Positions 48,896 to 61,664 are shown, counted from the stretch's first letter. The stretch is DNA of 64,000 nucleotides from Manihot esculenta (GCF_001659605.2 NC_035167.2:3348001-3412000); one strand, 5' to 3'. A program made the numbers and translations. The notes: generated from the letters alone by a model not told the origin.

Positions 48896-50209
48896 AAAAG
48901 AATCCTTTGAAGATTAGTATTTGGAGAAAAGGGTTTGAATCTAAGAATGGGATCAAAATGCTTTTAGCTAAGAAGTTGCCTTTATTAAATATAATTATCC
49001 AAAACCACTTTATTCTTCATTATCCTTGCCTTTATTCCACTCCATTTCCACACTTTATCCATCTTTAGGTTTTTATTTCTTTTAGTTTTGTTTTTATCTT
49101 TCTTGTCCCTTCTTCTGCTAATTCCCTACTGCTTTTTTCTTTCTTACTTTTCTTTATTCTTTTTTTTTTTATTTTATTTTAATTTTGTAGAAGTTGAAAT
49201 GCAGAAATTGTTGGGGAAGGGTTAATTATGGTAGTGGGAGAAGGGTCCACAAGAATAAATAGGGTTGATGACACAGCCTTGATCACAATTTTCAAGATAT
49301 TGAAGGCCAAAATTTCTTGGGTTTAGAGAGAGAGAGAAACACATATATCAATCAATCTCAATCACTGCCAGCCCAAATTCCCTGTGACTGTCTTGAACCT
49401 TACAAAACTTTAGTGTTTTAAAGATAAGATAATACAGCCACCACTCTAATTATCTTCCACCATTTTTCCTATCTCCAAAATTAATTTCATTTCCCCATCC
49501 TCTTGTTTTTCTTTTCTTAGAACTTGATTTTAATAGTGGATTTTTTTTTTCCTCTGCGAATCGGATGTTCAGGTTTTTATTGTATTCATTAACAATATTT
49601 TATTAGATAATTTATCATCTTTTGGTCTTTTATCTTTTAGTTCAAGATTATAAATTACTTCTATTCAATTATAAGAAAATAAGATGTGTTTTTATTCACA
49701 GGTCTACGAATAATGTCGCTCATGTTCTAACAACATCGGCTCATTTTGAGTCAGGTCAAGAAATTTAAGTTCATGTCCCTCCTCCTCATATAGTTTCCTT
49801 GATCGCTTTGAGTTAATAATATTTCTTTCATTTTCAAAAAAAGAAAAAAAACGATTTGCTATATCTTAATATAAAAGAGTAATTTACTAAAAAAAGTATA
49901 ATTTTATTATAATATATAACAGTTCGTTATTACAGATAATAAATGTTTGATAATAATGGTAAATTAGTATTTTATATATTTATACTATAATAATAAATAT
50001 ATAATAATTAAAAATTATTATATTTATTTTTGAACAAAAATTTATTTATTTTTATAATAAATAAAAATTATAATATTATTATAATATTACTCCTACATTT
50101 GAAAGTTAAAAGCAACAATATTATTAGGAAGATTATAAAATTATTATTTTAATACTACTAAAATAATAATTTTATATAAGTGTAAAACGGTTACGATTAG
50201 GGTACGCAG

Positions 50210-50490
50210 TCTTTATACAAATGGAAAAATCGATTGAATCGGATTAATTTAAAAATTTAATTTGATTTTTAATTTTAAAATTTTCAGTCATTTCGATTTT
50301 ATTCGATTTTGATCATAAAAAAATATTAAATCGAACCGAATTGAATTGAATCAAATTAATTTGATTCAAATCAATTTCTATTCAAAAATCAATTCAGTTT
50401 AATTTTTAAAAATATTAGAATTTATGCTTTTAATTTATTCGATTCAGTTTAATTTTAAATTAAAACGATCAAATGTTCACTCCTAATTAC
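50210..50490. repeat. Foldback AT-rich repeat, related copy in opposite orientation
   Basis: Its right end, reverse-complemented, reads GAGTGAACATTTGATCGTTT, close to the left end of 48455-48895; interior has the same AACCGAATTGAATTGAATC-type motifs. Confidence 0.5.
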
Positions 50491-51433
50491 GAAGATCTTG
50501 AAATTATTATCTCAATACTATTAAAAAATAATTTGATATATAGCATATTTTTTATTATTTTAAAAAAATAATTAAATATAGGTATTCCCTTTGCCATCAT
50601 GCTTGAAGGTTTTGATCTTAGCTAGGGTTGTGTGATATAACCATGATTATTAATTATACTTTACAAACTAAAATAATCATCAACTTATCTTTGTTTTGTA
50701 TAGCATTCCCATTATAAAGAAACCTACTTATCATTGTCAAATCAGGTTCTTTACAAAAACTAAGTAAACACACTACTCTTTTTTTTTTTTTTTTTTCATT
50801 TCAATATGCATGGTTTTGCTACTTGTCTAATGACTGTTCTTTGCAATTTTAAAAATATATTAGTTATATTTATATTTTAAAGAAAAATAAAAAAATATCC
50901 AAGAATTTTTTTTATTAAAAAAAATATTTTTTTGGGGGTGATGGTGGGGTGCTGTCTTCTTGGGGGGTGGCATTAGTGATGCCAAATGATAATATTGCAA
51001 CATGTTCTCATCCTTGAAAGTTGACAAAATTGTGCAAACTTAATTAATATTCAATGGGTCCAAAAAATAACCCTAGATGATGACTCTTCCACTCCCATCT
51101 CTTAAATCTCTAAAATCATGCATTTCTCTTCATTTCTTAATTAATATATATCCACCATAATTACATATTACTTTTGCTTTTTTATTATCAAATATTAAAA
51201 AAAATAGTTTTATATATTTTTCCCCATATATATATATATATTTCCCTTGCCTTGTAAGGAAATGTGGGCAAAGAAGAAAACAGACTTGTCAAGCTAGTTT
51301 TCTCATAATTAATGGGGGACCTAATATTTTTTTTTTCAAATAATTATGTGAATTTTCAGATGTTTAGAAAAAAAAATATATGTATATATATAAAAAAATT
51401 CAAAGCATGGTAGATATAATTCATTTAGGTGAG

Positions 51434-51487
<54 letters not shown>

Positions 51488-51574
51488 TAATATTTTAAAA
51501 TTTATAAAATAGAGTTTACAGCGTGAATATAAACTTGTTTAAGAAAGATTACGTCTTTCCCCTTTATATTTTTT

Positions 51575-51953
51575 TTATTCTCTAATAACATATAACCATC
51601 ATTCTGCTACAGTGCCACCTGTTTTTATCATTCAGATTCGTACATACGGACGAGTCAGAATACTCCTCCGTGCTAGACGGTCATTTAATTTCTCCCGATG
51701 CGTGTGCTGACAGCGCTGCGAGGTAATTGGGTCTGCTCTCCTCATATCTTGTCACATTATCGAATTAGATTTTCTTTGGGTAGGCCTACGTGTGATCAAT
51801 TCAGTTTACTTCACATCACCGGACTGGATCGCACGAAATTGGACCGATCTACTTGCGTGTGATCTGATGGGTTTTAAGCCTTGATGAATTTTAAGCCTGT
51901 ATCCTTTTTTGAAATTCGGCGTCGCTCTAAGATGTGAGAAGCCAACTATTATC
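51575..51953 (+). repeat. Dispersed ~360-bp repeat, copy 3 of 4
   Basis: Begins TCTAATAACATATAACCATCA, then CTACAGTGCCACCTGTTTTT, CAGATTCGTACATACGGACG, CGGTCATTTAATTTCTC, TCACATCACCGGACTGGATC, and ends AAGCCAACTATTATC, followed at once by an (AAT)n run (to about 51988). The 68-codon open frame on the minus strand is not conserved in other copies. Confidence 0.7.
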
Positions 51954-51990
<37 letters not shown>

Positions 51991-52850
51991 GAAAGTTGTC
52001 CCTCAATCTCATAGTTTACTTTTAAAGTACCTTAAAAAGATTTTCTCCCAATAATCCCAACAACCCAAAATTTTTTTAAGTTGTGCCTTGTCTTAGGAAA
52101 CAAAGCTTTCCTTAAAGATACCAATCATATTCTTGATTTACACATCAAATCACAAAATCTAAATTGGCAATATTTCTCTTAGCTCATTTGCTTCTCTTCA
52201 AGACAACAATTGCAATTATTTATTTCCATTTAAAGGACTGTGCATGGGGCATTAACCCTCTCTTTTGCTCTTATTCTTTTATAAAATAATACCCATTTTG
52301 CTTTTTTGCTTACCCATTGGAAACCCTTTTTAGCCTTTGTTTGATAACTACTCAACATATTATGTGTTCTTTTGCACCAGAATAACTCATGTGCTTCAAG
52401 TGTGACCACCACCACCAATAGCTATCATTCTTGCTAACTTCACACTCTCCCTTTTGCTTCTTTATCTTAATTTCTTTCTCTAAATATGAAATTAAATAAT
52501 ATATATATATATAATAAAAATTATATTAATTAAATAATATAAATAATTTAAAAGACAGCAATTGTACATAATATAATTAAATATTTATATTAATTTATTG
52601 TCTTTCACTGTTGGGATTTGAAAACTTCTCCTGTCATCATTATTCATGATTTTGCACTCATAGTGTTTACTTACATAGTTGTGTTATATATCTTTAGAAT
52701 TTTTTTTTCAGTAATTTAAATTTTTATCAATGGCATTATTTTATATTTTATTATTATATTTTAAAATTTAAAAAATAAAATATACAATACGAGAGTATTA
52801 AATTTTATCCAAAAAAAATCACCCCTCTTTCTTTTTATTCATTTTCTTTT
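51954..52850. other. Interval between two copies of the dispersed repeat
   Basis: (AAT)n to about 51988, then AT-rich DNA with no gene recognised; the open frame 52230-52418 lacks any family signature. Confidence 0.5.
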
Positions 52851-52852
52851 TA

Positions 52853-53215
52853 TCTTCTAATGACGCATAACCGTTATACTACTATAGTACCATATGTCTC
52901 AATCACTCAGATTGTATGTACAGGCGTGTCAGCGTATTTCTCTCTCTGTCAAACGACTATTTAATTCTTTCGACTCGCATGCTGATAGAGCCGCAAGATG
53001 ACTAGACCTACTCTCTTATCTCTTATCACGTCATCGGACTGGACTATTTTCTGATAGATTTGCGCAGGTGATCAGTTCGGTCTGCTTCATGTCATCGGAC
53101 TGAAGCACGCAATGTTGAACCGGTTTATTTAGATGCGGTTTGATGAGTTTCGAATCTGTATGTTTTTTTTAGGATCCGACTTTATTTTATAGTGTAAGAA
53201 GTCTGACGATTATCG
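52853..53215 (+). repeat. Dispersed ~360-bp repeat, copy 4 of 4
   Basis: Begins TCTAATGACGCATAACCGTTA, then TATAGTACCATATGTCTCAA, CAGATTGTATGTACAGGCGT, CGACTATTTAATTC, CATGTCATCGGACTGAAGCA, and ends AGTCTGACGATTATCGG. Same orientation as copy 3, about 900 bp away. Confidence 0.7.
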
Positions 53216-55284
53216 GTTGTAATAATTTAATGCCTTTAAATATGCATACTATGATTAAGAAATTCATAAGAAAAGTATCTCATGAAACTTGAGATTTTAA
53301 TTCTGTAGAATTAAATTTAACTTTTTCGTTAATTTTTATATTTATAATAAAAGAATTTTATATTTGATTTTTAAAATTTATTTAAAAATATATCATATAA
53401 TATTGTATGAAAATTTTCAATTAAATTTTATTTTTTAAAATGATTTGTTCCCAACAAGGAAAATAAAGGACATCATATAACTAAGCAGACCATCAAACTT
53501 AAGGAAACACATGGACAGAGCATGATTATCTGTCCCACCTTATCATGAAGATTTTTTTTTTCCTTCTTATTTTTATTAATTTTAAAATAAAGTAAAATGA
53601 AAAAAATAAATCATGTACTCTGTAACAACATTACCCTCCATAGTTAGGTGAGGTTGAGATTATTTTCATGTTTATGAATTTTTATATTTAGGTGAATTTT
53701 TGCTTGATGTGAAAATTATTTTTTGGTCACTAATTGCAAAAATTAAAATTTTGATAATATTTTTTGATAATAGAATCTCAAATTTTTATTTTATTTTTTA
53801 TTTTTTGCGCTACAAAAATTTTAGAATAAGAAAAAATTAAATTAAAAGACTAGCCGTTAGGAACATTCCCACTACCTTTTGATTTTTGTCTGGACTTGCA
53901 CTTAAAAAGCAAATATCAAGACACCAACCAAACATTCCTCAAGGCGAGGCATGAGATGAGCTGAGATTCAAAGCAATAAGAAAACAAAACCCAAAAATAA
54001 TAATAATAATAATATAAAAACCAGAATTAATTCCTTTCTTTTTACACAATCCTTTAGTATCCATATCTCTTCTTCTCTTTGCCCCACCAACAACTTCTAA
54101 TTTATAATGGGAATGTGGTAGAAAATTATTTTTCTTTTTATTTTCATGAAAAAATGAAAATAAAAAATGGGAAACAAAATCAAAAGCAAATCACCTTGTA
54201 TTCCCTTAACTTTATTTTGTTATGTAGATATTCCCCTTTTTATTATTTTGTTTTATTTCATTATTTTGCTATATAAAATCAAGAAATTATGAAATATAAT
54301 TATTATATATAATAATTTTATTATATCCTTAAGAGTGTAAACGAACTAAACTGTTCACGAGCTATTTGAGATTCGACTCGATAAAAGTTCGATCGGGTTT
54401 GGCTCATTTTTTAAACAAATCGAGTTCGAATTCACTTTTTAGACTCGTTTAATAAACGAGTTGATTTTGAACTTAATAGTATTCTGTTCGTTTAGACTCG
54501 CAAGCTCAATTCGTTTTTAAATTTATAAATAAATTCGCGAGCTGACTCGTGAATATACTCGTTCGCCAACACCAATCCCATATCAAAAGTTGAAAGAACA
54601 TGAAAGATGGTACCTTTTCTATAAAATTACAACCTTTTACATTATTTTTTATTATTTTTAAATTTGAAAGATTTTAATTAAATAAAAAAAATTAATTTAA
54701 AAATCTCTTAACAACTTTATAATTTAAAATTTAATTTAAATTAATTTGAATTATATTGAATTTGTTTATAATATAATAGAACTCAAATTCAAGACTAAAT
54801 GAGCTTAAATTGAAATTTTTTGAGTGGAGTTTGAATTGACTAGTTAATGTGATAAACGAGTTTATTATGAATCGAGCTCAAACCAAGTTCGAATTTAATT
54901 TTGATTTTCTGAATCGAGTTCGAGTTTATCAATCAAACTCAAATTTTTAAATTTATTTTCTAATCAAGTCTAAACTCATTAAAATTCGATTCGACTTCAT
55001 TTGATTACAACCCCATATATTTTTAGTGATAAAATATTATAATTAATAGTTAAAATGAAGAAATTATATTGAATAATATTATAATTAATAGTTAAATTAT
55101 ATTGAATAATAAAAAATTTTATTAATAAACATTTAAATTAAAAAAAATTCCATAAAGCATCTTTGAGTAAATCAAATGGGTAAACTTTTTTAACCTTTTG
55201 TTTTATATTTGAAAATTGTGCAAGTCAAAACTTATTTAATTCATAAACAGTGGAAGCAAAACATAAAGATTATCATAATTCAGC

Positions 55285-55324
<40 letters not shown>

Positions 55325-56060
55325 ATAGATATGAGAGAGAAAGAAAGATAGAGAGAGAATTGAAAGAATTCCTTGGAGTTTGAAAATTGACTTTGGTTGG
55401 ATGTAAGAGGAAGAAGGGGGACCATTTATATTCAATTAGCTTCATTTCTCAAGATTCAACAACTTAATAAATAAAATATTTTTTTTTTTTTTTTTTTATT
55501 TATAAAATGACGTGACTTGGTAGGGATGAAAAGAGGGAATGCATTTGCTTTTCTTCTCTTTTCTTCAAATTTTGTCTTTGGTGTTCTCCATGCTCTTTAT
55601 TCTCCTCTCTCTGTTTACTTCCTAAATGGTCACCTTGAAAGCGAATTAAAGTTAAAGCATTATCCTTTTTTTTCTTTTTTTTTTTTTGACAATCAACTTT
55701 TTTAATTTATTTATTTTTTAATTTTCCTTTTCAAGACTTATAAGCTTCCTATTTTTTTATATCTATTGAATAAACGAATCTAAAAATACCCATTTTTATA
55801 TTTATATTCTAAATTATTTAGAATATTTTAAATAATAGTCAATTCTTTCAATGTTTGTCTTAATTTTGGCCACTAACTTCAATCAATTTTGATCCATTTT
55901 TTTTAATCCACAAGTAATTTTAATAAAAAAAAAAATAATTCACTTGTCATGCCATGTAAAAAAATAGATTTTATTATCTAAAATTTTAAATTTAAGATAT
56001 AAATATGAAAATTAGTACGCTTTTAAATTTTTTTTAATAGATCTTTTTTAATATTTGCTA
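53216..56060. other. AT-rich intergenic DNA with an inverted-motif block
   Basis: 54330-55012 is rich in GAGTTCGA, TCGAACTC and similar complementary motifs and begins GAGTGTAAACGAAC, against an inverted right end GGGTTGTAATCAAATGAAG; it is probably another foldback element with unclear ends. A (TA)n run lies at about 55289-55322. No gene supported. Confidence 0.45.
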
Positions 56061-56074
56061 TAATTAAAGTTTTG

Positions 56075-56155
56075 ATACCTAATTAGCTTAGCTTGATTCA
56101 ATAGTTAATGGCCGCATTGCTCATCTGTTAAATCCATATTTGAATCCTTGTACCC
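56075..56155 (+). mobile_element. SINE-like tRNA-derived segment
   Basis: Box-A-like TTAGCTTGATTCAATAGTTA (about 56087) is followed about 50 bp later by a box-B-like TTTGAATCC with flanking TTGTACCC. Not obviously flanked by a target duplication. Could also be chance similarity. Confidence 0.35.
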
Positions 56156-56591
56156 ATAATTTTATAGTTAGTTATAACTTTTCTTACTATCTTTATTCTT
56201 TTTTATTTTCTAATCTTTAGCAATAAGTTGTCAGAAGGTTATCACCACACTTGATGGGTAGTTTCCTTTTTATTTATTTGTTTTTAATAAATCTTGCATA
56301 TATATAGCGAAAACTATCAAATCTACTTTGCCAATGGCATATTGGAATAATATCACACTTATCATCTTATTAAAATAGAATTAAAATTTTAAATGTAAAC
56401 TTATCGGCAACTTATCTCTTAACTTTTGTATTTGTATGTATAACTGTATTCTAATCAATATAAATTATAGAAAATACTTTTTCACAAATGTTTTCATGGT
56501 ATCAGAGCTTTTAGAGTTTCAATAGGTTAAGTTTTGAGATTTTTTTTTTCTTTCTTTCCGTTTTGCTATTCCTTTTCGTTTTCTATTCAGA

Positions 56592-57573
56592 ATGTCGACT
56601 ACTTCTGCTTTTGTGTCTAATACCCAAAGCTCATCCAAGCTAGTCTCCCATCCTTCCTTTAGTGTCAACAACATTCGCAACTATGTTAGCGAAACTTTGT
56701 CATTCACTAATTTTATGCTTTGGATTCTCTCATTGTCCCTGTTCTCCAAGACTATGATGTTTATAGCAATGTTGATGGTTCCGTAGATCCTTCAGCCAAG
56801 ACTATAACCACAACCTAAGGAGTATTTATCCCAAACCTTGATTTCTTATTTGGAAATAAGTTGATTCTCTTATTTTTTCATGGATCTAAGCCACTGTCAA
56901 TTCTGATGTTCTTCGTAGACTTATCAAACCAAATGTCTCTCTTACTCCCAAACAAGCTTGGGAAGCCATAGAAACTCTTTTCAAAGATCAAGTCTGTGCT
57001 AAAGTTCTCCAACTTAAAGCCGAATTTTACAGTATCACAAAAAATACCCATTATGTTGATGTGTATCTTCAAAAACTCAAAACTATTTAAGACTCCCTTT
57101 GTACCATTGGTCATGAGATTAGTGAAGATGATCTTATTATGCAAATTCTAGAGGGTCTGCCATCTGAGTATGAGAATATCATTAAAAACCTGAGTAGCCA
57201 TAAACCCCTCCTTTCCTTTGTCAAAACTCGCACTGTCTTTTATTTACAAGAACTTTGATTGCAAAATCGTTTAAAATGAAAGTCTTCTTCATATGTTCTT
57301 AACTTTGATTCTCAAACTGCCCTTATTGCTTCTGAATGTCCTAATACTGGTCCCTATCATGATCGAGGGAGTCGTGGCTAAAATAATGGCCAAAACTAAA
57401 ATCCCGCTCTTGAGTATTATTTTCATAATAATAACTCTTCCTATCATGGTTGTAGTCGGCGTGGACATGGTAGTGGTGGTGGTTATTACCAATCTCGATC
57501 TGCTTATCAACCTTAGCAATATGTTCAATGTCAAATTTGTTTTGAATTCACTCACTCTGCTCATGAGTGTCTT
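56592..57573 (+). pseudogene. Copia gag remnant
   Basis: Begins MSTTSAFVSNTQSSSKLVSH. Later segments in the same direction read LTPKQAWEAIETLFKDQVCA and, after a stop, EDDLIMQILEGLPSEYENII, typical of the plant Copia gag (UBN2/retrotran_gag) domain. At the end lies a zinc knuckle C-X2-C-X4-H-X4-C (CQICFEFTHSAHEC). Several in-frame stops (for example TAG at 56784) break it. The zinc knuckle is cut off by the inserted LTR. Confidence 0.8.
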
Positions 57574-57749
57574 TGTAATACCCGGCTAGACTCCGGTATC
57601 GGAATTTCTACCGTCCGGTGGAATCTCGGATGTCGAAAACCTCTAGAAGGGTAAAATCATGTTTTTATAAAATGCTTTAATGTATTTTATGATTTTAAGC
57701 AAGAAAGAAACTGAATTTTGAATAAAAAAGACTATGGAGGCATTCCCAG

Positions 57750-58705
57750 GTTCGGCCGCCGAATCTCAAGTTTGGCCGCCGAACATTGGATAGTTTAGGG
57801 GGGCAAGTTAGGCTTCCGAAAGTAGCAAAGGTTCGGCCACCGAACCTCATATTCGGCCGCCGAACCTCATGTTCGGCCGCCGAACTTGCATGAGTTTTGG
57901 AGGCACTTTAGGCTGCCGAAGGGTGGTCTGGCCAGCCCCTATATAAGGGCTCCATGGCCGAAACGGGCGAGCTTTCTCCCCCTTTTCGGCCAACGGTGAG
58001 TCCATGCTCTCCCATGGTCGTTTTTGATGTTTTTCCTCCAATCTTTCGAGTTTTAACGAGTTTTATCTTGGTTTGAAGATATTTGAGCAAAAAGAGTGAA
58101 GTTGGTGACTTGGAGACCAAAGGAGCGAGATCTCCCCCATCTCCGAGTTGGATCGTCTTCCCTCTCAATCTTTAAGAGGTAAGAGTAGATCCTCACTTCT
58201 TTTCATGTTTTGATTAAGTTTCATGAAAGTTTATGGGGTAGAAATGCATGTTTAGGTTATTATTGAGTTTATGGGTTTATGTTGAGTTTTTTAGCAATGT
58301 GGGTTGTTTATGTATGTTTGATGTGTTGTAGTTGGGGTTTAGGATAGTTTGAAACCCCTAGGAGCTTATGTATGTGTGTATGCATGTTGTAGAATAGGTA
58401 AATGCATGATTGAATGGATTGGGAGGCTTTTGTGCATTGTGAAGGCTGAGTTCTGCCCTTTGGAAGAACTCAGGTTTGGCAGCCGAAGGGACTTTCGGCC
58501 GCCGAACCTGCCTGTGGAGGCAAGCCTTTGGCTGCCGAACCCTGCCTCCGAAAGTGGACTTTCGACTCTGGAAGGGAGTTTCGGCCGCCGAAGGTGCCGC
58601 CGAACATGCATGAGTTTCATCTCTGGAGGGAACCTTCGGCCGCCGAAAGTGCCGCCGAAGGTGCATGACTTTCGGCTCTGGAGGGACTTTCGGCCGCCGA
58701 AAGTG
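57750..58705. repeat. Repeated 13-bp palindrome TTCGGCCGCCGAA inside the solo LTR
   Basis: About nine full or one-mismatch copies lie in two clusters (57759-57885 and 58494-58700). Each is a near-perfect palindrome rich in CpG in an otherwise AT-rich genome. Confidence 0.85.
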
Positions 58706-59107
58706 CCCTGTTCAGCCTTCATTTGCATGATTTCTAGGATTGTTTTAAGGTGTTTTAGGGGGTTTTTGGGGAGTATTTTAGAGTCATGTTCATGTATGTT
58801 TGGTCCCTCATTTGAGTCCACCTGTGTAGGTTTGGACCCGAGGAACCGAGGATCCCAGCAGTTAGTCAGCTGTTTCAGTATCTTGTTAGAGCTAGCCTAA
58901 GGTGAGTAGAATGATTCTTTATGTTTCAAAGTAAATAATGAAAGTTTTAGCATGATTCACGCATCATAAATGTCATGAGATATATTAGGGTGCTTGCATT
59001 AGAATTCACGAATATGTTGCATTGCATATTATGTTGATTGATGTGGATGATTGTTGGATGATCCTTTAGCCCCCACTATGATATGATATGGTTATGGTAC
59101 GGTACGG

Positions 59108-59265
59108 AAGACCAGTGAGGCCCATTCTACGCCCCTGGCACTATGTAAGAGAAAGACCAGTGAAGCCCATTCTACGCCCCTGACACTAATGGAATGTTAT
59201 GTTATGTTATGCTATGTAAGAGAAAGACCAGTGAGGCCCATTCTACGCCCCTGGCACTATTGGAA
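59108..59265. repeat. Three copies of a ~36-bp repeat in the solo LTR
   Basis: AGACCAGTGA(G/A)GCCCATT followed by CTACGCCCCTG(G/A)CACTA occurs three times (about 59109, 59155 and 59226), with ATGTTATG-type spacers. Confidence 0.85.
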
Positions 59266-59890
59266 TGTGTAGAGGGCTATTGGTGACAAATTCATCCTTG
59301 ATGTAATTTGTTTGTGATGTGATGCATTCCATGATATCATATGTTTTAAATATAATGTTTTATTATTCTGCTTACTGGGCTCTAGTAGCTCACCCCACTC
59401 CCTTAATCCCCCAGGTTTGCAGGTACGGGATAGACCAAGAGATCAGCTAGAGTAAAGTCATGATTATATAACAGCTAGTGGTGGACATGATAGATATTGA
59501 AATATATTGATAGTATTAAACAGTTATGTAATGTAATGGTGTTATTGAGGATAGAATTGTGCTTGACCCTAGTATGTTGTTAATCCTTTTTTAGTACATG
59601 ATTTTTAATGATGTTTATGTAAACCAAACTTAATACATGTTATGTTACCCCATTGGAGCATTGTTGAGGACTCCAAGGTGGGGTTGATGTTTATGTTTAT
59701 GAGTTGTGCATGCACAGGTTAAGTTTGGAAAATGAATGAGAAAGTTCACAATTTTATGTAATTGTTGATCATGTATGGGATTAAACAGGTTTACAGGATG
59801 TATGTCAGGCTTGCTACGGGTCCCGGCGGCCTTATGCCGATCTGGATCCTAGCGCCGGTAGCGGTCCGAATTCTGGGTCGTTACAGTCCT

Positions 59891-61664
59891 CTATTCCTGC
59901 GTCAAAATCCATCACCCACACTAGATGCTTTTAATAGGTCTTTTGCTGCACTGCATCTTTAAGAACCAGGACCTACTGGAATCTCTTCTCATATGACTAA
60001 TAATCCAAGTATTCTTTCAAAAAGTGACCCCTATCATGGTTCTGATTCTGTTATATTTATAATGGATTATCTCTTCCTATTTCTCATATAGGTCAGTTTA
60101 GTTTGCTTCTTTCAAATAAACAGTTTTTGTTGCGTAATGTTCTTATTATTCCGTCTTTAACAAATAATCTTATTTCCATAAATAAATTTACTTGTGACAA
60201 TTCTTGTTCTATTGAATTTGATCTTTATGGTTTTTCTATGAAGGATCTTTAGACGCAGAAACCACTTCTCAATTGCAGTAGTCCAGGAGACTTTTAGGAG
60301 TTCCCTTTTGCTTTTTTATGCAGTAGTCCAGGAGACCTTCATGAGTTCCCTTTTGCATTTTTATCCTCTTCAATTGGCTTAGAAGTCTTCAAGCCATGCA
60401 TAGTTCGCCTTTGCTATGGCATCGTCATTTGGGTCATTCAAATTCTGCTGTTCTTTCAAAAAATTTTCGTTCGAGTCTTGTTTCTTTTAATTTCAATAAA
60501 TTTTCTTGTACTGCTTGTCCTTTAGGCAAGCATTCTTGTTTGTCTTTTTTGTCTAGTCATATGCAAGCTACTGCTCCTTTTAATTTAATACATTCTAATG
60601 TTTGGACTTCACCTGTTGCTTCCTTTAGTGGCTTCAAATGCTATGTGATTTTTATGGATGACTATTCTCATTTTGTGTGGTTGTTTTCACTTAAATAAAA
60701 GAGTGAGGTTTTTTATAATTTTGAGAGATTCTATAATTTTGTTACCAATCAGTTTAATTGCTCAATTAAAACTTTGCAATGTGATGGTGGCAGTGAGTAT
60801 ACAATTAAAGATTTTTATAATTTTACTTCCAAGAAAGGTATTAAGTTACAATACTCTTGTCCCTATACTCCACAACAAAATGGAGCTGCTAAAAGATTGC
60901 ATCGTACCCTTGTTAATATGGTTTGCACTTTGCTGGTTCAATCAAAGTTGCCTTATGAGTTTTGGGTTGAGACCATTCATACTTCTATGCATATCTATAA
61001 TATTTTGTCTACTCCAACATTATCTTCAATTTGTCCTTATGAAATGTTGATGAAACAGCCTCCTTCATACTCTCACCTCCGTGTTTTTAGTTGTTCATGT
61101 TTTCCAAATTTATCTACTCAAACCCCGCACAAACTTGCTCCTCATTCAGATCATTGCATTTTCTTAGGTTACCCAACGAATTACAAGGGTTATTGTTGCT
61201 ATGATCCTATTACAAAAAAGATTTATATTTCCAAACATATTGTGTTTAATGAATTTGAGTTCCCTTATACCTCTGTTTCGCAAGACTCCAACCCTAAGCC
61301 AAATTTGTTCACTACACTCCCTCCTTTTCCTCAACACGTTTCTAATCTTCAAAATCGAAACCTAATCCCTAATTCTTCCGTTTTTAATTCTCCTTTAAAC
61401 GTTACTGCCTTATCTCCTACAACCGTTTCTCCTCCAACTCTCTGTCCTATAGTCGATTCTCAATCTAATACTTTAGACCCCATTCCTCTTCAAATCATTT
61501 CAAATCCTCAAAATGTCGATAATACTTCTTCTCCTCTTATTCCTAATACCCATCCTATGCTTACTCGTTTTAAAACAGGTCATAGTAAATCCAAATACCC
61601 TCTTTTATTGTCTGCGATTCATACCTTTGCATCTTTAAATATTACCCAAACCATGTTTTTTTAA
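59891..61664 (+). pseudogene. Copia protease-integrase remnant
   Basis: The protease region reads PTGISSHMTNN where Copia proteases have DTGASSHMT, so the catalytic Asp is lost. The integrase zinc finger is present (HRHLGHSN...CTACPLGKHS). In the integrase core, IHSNVW has Asn where the first catalytic Asp is expected, CDGGSEY keeps the second Asp, and NGAAKRLHR has Lys where the catalytic Glu belongs. A TAA stop lies near 60696. The later part 60774-61664 is open for 296 codons, the longest intact piece, with a low-complexity Ser/Thr/Pro-rich linker before the reverse transcriptase. Confidence 0.85.

Larger units (their letters stand above)
46114..51570. other. ZF-HD upstream region and long intergenic stretch
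   Basis: 46114-47100 is probably 5' UTR and promoter of the ZF-HD gene, with CTTT and GA-rich runs and a TATATAG-like motif near 46300. Beyond that the sequence is AT-rich and contains two foldback repeats (48455-48895, 50210-50490) and an (AAT)n run at about 51437-51487. Open frames at 46809-47120 and 47143-47370 are GA-rich, lack any family signature and are not called. Confidence 0.5.
57574..59885. mobile_element. Probable solo LTR (about 2.3 kb), likely Gypsy/chromovirus
   Basis: Starts TGTAATACCCGGCTAG and ends TCTGGGTCGTTACA, with short inverted TGTAA...TTACA termini. It is flanked by GTCTT (57569-57573) and GTCCT (59886-59890), a 4/5 target duplication. The host gag reading resumes after it. 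It has no pol domain, no primer-binding site and no second LTR copy, so a solo LTR left by recombination is the simplest reading. TGTAA(C/T)ACCC starts with long LTRs recall Tekay/Del-type chromoviruses, which is an inference. The open frames inside (58349-58900 and the minus-strand set) fall over GC palindromes and are not called as genes. Confidence 0.75.

Noticed and set aside
58349..58900. 183-codon open frame and overlapping minus-strand frames
   Set aside because: They lie inside the solo LTR over GC palindromes; composition and position explain them and no retro-element domain is present.
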